A DNA stretch of 49,388 nt from Candidatus Aalborgicola danicus. GTDB taxonomy: Bacteria > Pseudomonadota > Gammaproteobacteria > Burkholderiales > Burkholderiaceae_C. The position numbers and the translations under genes were made by a program. The notes beneath the pieces were generated by a model. It was given only the letters and a program-made list of their open reading frames with translations, did not search any database and was not told the origin of the DNA. Location: NCBI GenBank assembly GCA_016703945.1, contig JADJBC010000042.1:1-49388 (forward strand). Reading direction: 5' to 3'. This document shows, one piece after another, positions 48,267 to 49,388 of this stretch (position 1 is its first letter; each line of letters opens with the position of its first letter).

Positions 48267-49388
48267 CTAATTAATTGCCAAACTTCGGAACTGGACACCT
48301 AGGTTTGTGCCAAGATTAGGATCAACTTTGGAGGAGTAAACATCTAGGCGCAGGTACACGGATCCGTGCTCGGCACTGAACGAACTGCTATTGCGCATGC
48401 TGCACCCGTTTCGACATGTCCCGAAAAACATGCAACAACGTCAAATACAAAATACGCACTGGCTGTTCTAAAACATCACTTTGATCAAACCACTGGCTGC
48501 TGGCAATGAAGCGAAGCAGACTGCCCCCAATGGCGGGCTCGAGTAGTCCTGTCGCATTCTTATCCTTGACTTTCAAACCTCCACGGCGTCGAAGATTTCA
48601 AGATCGACAATAGGGGCCGACTAACTCTAGAGACCCTTTGCACCTACAGCCCTTTAGGTTTGGGCTGGTCCGTCCGGTTTGACCTCGATCTAATGAGTGC
48701 TTGCAATTTAGATGGAGAAATTCCACCAGAGTTTTTAACTCCGCCATTCGAATCAACAATTGAGTCGACCGACACCCATTTGAGGCTGAGGATTGTTGTG
48801 AATGCAAGCTGCCGTTCTCGGTTTGCATGTTGCGCAATCGGTTTCAGGAGACCCCATCAGCCTGTAGCGCAGATTTTCGTCCCCTGCATGGCCAAACTAA
48901 GCAGGTGATCGTTTTGGGATTCGTGAGTCTACCATCGCGAATTCTCATGAGGACTCCATGACGCCCCGATAGGAATACGAGTGTGGTTCGAACCTTCAAT
49001 TTGTCAGAAGTCCTGCCGTTGAAAACGGGTCAGGAGTCGGGAATACAAGCAACCGTACATTCCATCCTCACTCCTCCGCCAACTCAGCCATGAGATGAAA
49101 ACTCGAACATTGGCGTAAACAGGATCAGTATCAACAAGAATGGTGCGTTCCTTTGCCAATGGAGATCGTGTTGATTCCGCGGCTTTCAACAATATTCCAG
49201 CTGCCCCCGCCAGTGAACAGAAAACCATCAACAGTCGTAAAGATTCCCACCCTTCGACATCTCGCCAACGGCTTGAAGCAAAACGCGTTCTCAAGCAATA
49301 GCCGCCAAGTCTGACAAATGCCACTGATACCGTCCACAGAAATGCCGATACCGCCCATGGCGGTTGTTAACCCGATCCACTACCAGTG
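48267..49388. other. Right end of the window without a recognisable gene
   Basis: Only short open frames occur. Leftward frames at 49004-49324 and 49131-49358 share a stretch in which protein-like pieces (RTILVDTDPVYANVRVFISWL; VDGFLFTGGGSWNIVES) alternate between frames, so a broken gene may be present. I cannot assign it. Confidence 0.35.

Overview
The window reads as a Betaproteobacterium, order Burkholderiales, most likely a Comamonadaceae relative. The basis is the glpR-glpK / glpSTPQ-DUF2160-glpV-glpD layout, the protein sequences (recalled similarity; no search was run), a czc/cad heavy-metal block and high GC with long G/C-biased third positions. Single-base frame breaks occur in many otherwise recognisable genes. 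They are densest near both ends (glpK/glpR at the left, the P-type ATPase and a SNF2 helicase at 42-48 kb), while long genes in the middle are intact. This looks at least as much like uneven sequence quality as like gene decay, so broken genes are listed over their whole extent with the breaks noted.

Layout. 1-10.1 kb: glycerol uptake and catabolism. glpR and glpK run leftward; an ABC importer (two ATPases, two permeases, a DUF2160 membrane protein and a binding protein) and glycerol-3-phosphate dehydrogenase run rightward. A helically phased CGAA repeat array lies in the divergent promoter region. 10.1-14.5 kb: an accessory patchwork with a KfrA-like coiled-coil protein, a WGR mini-protein, a candidate ADP-ribosyltransferase-like protein, scars of IS66 and IS4 transposases, and a YajD-type HNH protein. 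14.525-20.571 kb: a complete Tn3-family transposon bounded by 46-bp inverted repeats. It carries a 572-aa tyrosine recombinase, tnpA with one frame break, and a RelE-like toxin / Xre antitoxin pair.

20.6-33.6 kb: the most interesting part. A tightly coupled leftward operon encodes a DUF499 ATPase, a minimal PglZ phosphatase-fold protein, a DUF1156 DNA methyltransferase, a 192-aa protein with an R-x4-H motif typical of HEPN RNases, an unrecognised 166-aa protein, and a SNF2 helicase. It is a BREX-3-like phage-defence operon, but BrxA and BrxF are not seen and two unlisted small proteins sit in the middle. A second tyrosine recombinase and a companion gene lie upstream. A GATAA-N6-TTATC (Xer/dif-like) site lies directly upstream of each of the two tyrosine recombinase transcription units.

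33.8-45 kb: metal resistance, with a His-rich exported protein set, an HME-type RND efflux pump (A, B, C), a CzcI-like protein, a transglutaminase-like protein, a Zn/Cd/Pb P-type ATPase and a divergent MerR-family regulator with a 19-bp-spacer promoter. 45.4-48.1 kb: a second, different SNF2 helicase (SMARCAL1/HepA type), fragmented by frame breaks and apparently ending in an AT-hook plus a ribbon-helix-helix-like tail, preceded by a small gene and a perfect 11-bp inverted repeat. The last 1.1 kb holds no gene I can recognise.
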